A DNA stretch of 64,000 nucleotides from contig NZ_JAPMIU010000005.1 in NCBI RefSeq assembly GCF_026410505.1, positions 186,001 to 250,000 on the forward strand, written 5' to 3'. The stretch's first letter is position 1; every line of letters begins with the position of its first letter. The position numbers and the translations under genes are program-made. This DNA is from Frateuria hangzhouensis (GTDB lineage Bacteria; Pseudomonadota; Gammaproteobacteria; Xanthomonadales; Rhodanobacteraceae). The notes under the pieces are model-generated. The model did no database searches, had not been told where the DNA came from, and saw nothing but the letters and a program-made list of their open reading frames with translations. This document shows, piece by piece, positions 63,313 through 64,000 of this stretch.

Positions 63313-64000
63313 TCACACCGAACGCGTCGCCACCACGGGCGGCACCGCCGCCGCGCGCATGGCCGGACCGAGCACCGCCACCTGGCCGATCAGCCACAGC
63401 GCGATGGCCCCGACCGGGAAGTAGTACGCCGGCAGCCGCGGCAGTTCGTAATGCAGCATCAGGAACAGGTTGATGCCGTAGGCCAGCGCCATGCCCAGCG
63501 CGATGCCGATGGTGGCGAGCAGGAAGTTCTCGGTCTGGAAATAGCGCAGGATGCTGCCGCGGGTGGCGCCCAGCGCACGGCGTACGCCGATGGTGCGCCG
63601 ACGCTGTGCGACCCAGAAGCTGCCCAGCCCGACGATGCCCAGACCAGTCACCACCAGCAACGCGATACACACGCCCAGCAGCAAGCCGGCCATGGCGCGG
63701 TCGTCCTGGAAGAACTCCGCGCGGATGTCGTCCAGCGTTTTCTTCTCCAGGATGATGCGGTGCGGGTCGGCCTTGCGCAGCGCCGCCACCGCGGCGGCCA
63801 GCACGCGGTCGCGGTCCTTGGGTGCGGTGCGCAGTACGTAGCGGCTGGCGTTGTCCGAATCCATCCGCAACGGGAACACCATCGACCACTGCGCGCTGGC
63901 ATCACCGTTGAACAGCGACGGACGGATCAGTCCGGCCACCACCCCTACCACCCGCGCCGGATCGCCGCCGAGGTAAATGGTCTTGCCCAGCGCGGACTGC
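63313..64000 (-). CDS. FtsX/MacB-type ABC transporter permease, class B (copy 3, partial)
   Basis: The 3' 229 codons of a further class B permease; the 5' end lies beyond the window. It shows the periplasmic domain end and three helices with RRTIGVRRALGATRGSILRY and PPVVATRSV, closely matching copies 1 and 2. The hydrolase gene begins 35 bases downstream. A class A partner, ATPase and adaptor are expected to the right of the window. Confidence 0.82.
   Translation of the reverse strand, partial: QSALGKTIYLGGDPARVVGVVAGLIRPSLFNGDASAQWSMVFPLRMDSDNASRYVLRTAPKDRDRVLAAAVAALRKADPHRIILEKKTLDDIRAEFFQDDRAMAGLLLGVCIALLVVTGLGIVGLGSFWVAQRRRTIGVRRALGATRGSILRYFQTENFLLATIGIALGMALAYGINLFLMLHYELPRLPAYYFPVGAIALWLIGQVAVLGPAMRAAAVPPVVATRSV

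Noticed and set aside
63278-63889. Hydrolase frame extending upstream, suggesting a fusion with a permease-like N-terminus
   Set aside because: The upstream part is an out-of-frame shadow of the permease gene at 63313-64000. The signal peptide and ribosome-binding site at 63277 mark the true start.

Overview
The window is GC-rich chromosomal DNA from a gammaproteobacterium. I infer Xanthomonadales (Lysobacterales), most likely a Rhodanobacteraceae-type organism such as Rhodanobacter, Dyella or Luteibacter. The reasons are the conserved housekeeping order (dapE-yffB-dapD, glnD-map, rpsB-tsf-pyrH-frr-uppS-cdsA-dxr-rseP-bamA-lpxD-fabZ-lpxA-lpxB-rnhB-dnaE-accA, tilS-xseB-ispA), an NtrC-type regulator beside split MacB/FtsX permeases, and many short palindromic repeats between genes. 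I see no tRNA, rRNA, CRISPR, insertion sequence or prophage.

Layout. 1-10.4 kb: accessory metabolism. This holds a two-gene lipoate-protein ligase, a pair of M16 peptidases (one with and one without the zinc site), a Nudix hydrolase followed by the internally deleted remnant of a second Nudix gene, a DUF2233 lipoprotein overlapping a penicillin-acylase-family Ntn hydrolase, and a YCII/DGPF protein beside an ECF42-type sigma factor. 10.5-18.1 kb: lysine/peptidoglycan and nitrogen genes (dapE, arsC-like, dapD, glnD, map), with a degenerate HD-GYP protein divergent from dapD. 18.4-42.1 kb: the translation, envelope and lipid A block. It is interrupted between tsf and pyrH by a multi-PAS hybrid histidine kinase gene carrying two frameshifts, and no skp lies between bamA and lpxD. 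42.1-49.1 kb: a VOC protein, a NYN/LOTUS protein, tilS, xseB, ispA, a DUF4870 protein, pmbA, a DUF1653 protein and darP. 49.3-52.1 kb: qmcA-nfeD-thrE-like. 52.7-64 kb: a minus-strand signalling and transport cluster. It contains a histidine kinase, a small secreted protein, a sigma54-dependent regulator, five FtsX-type permease genes in two alternating paralogous classes (the last cut by the window edge), a secreted ankyrin protein and a secreted S33-type hydrolase.

How the parts fit. The central block makes ribosomal and translation factors (S2, EF-Ts, RRF), activates isoprenoid and phospholipid synthesis (Dxr, UppS, CdsA, IspA), supplies lipid A and fatty acids (LpxD, FabZ, LpxA, LpxB, AccA), builds the outer membrane (BamA) and cleaves membrane regulators (RseP). 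The last 11 kb look like a two-component-controlled MacB-like export or envelope-stress system whose ATPase and adaptor genes probably lie beyond the right edge.

A striking feature is at least three families of intergenic palindromes: A (GGTGGGCTTCAGCCCACC core), B (TGTAGGAGCGC...GCGCTCCTACA) and C (CCCTCTCCC/GGGAGAGGG). They fill most gaps, run into coding ends (the dapE C-terminus, the Nudix remnant stop, possibly the rnhB ribosome-binding site) and appear in local duplications (dnaE 3' end; 52.2-52.7 kb).
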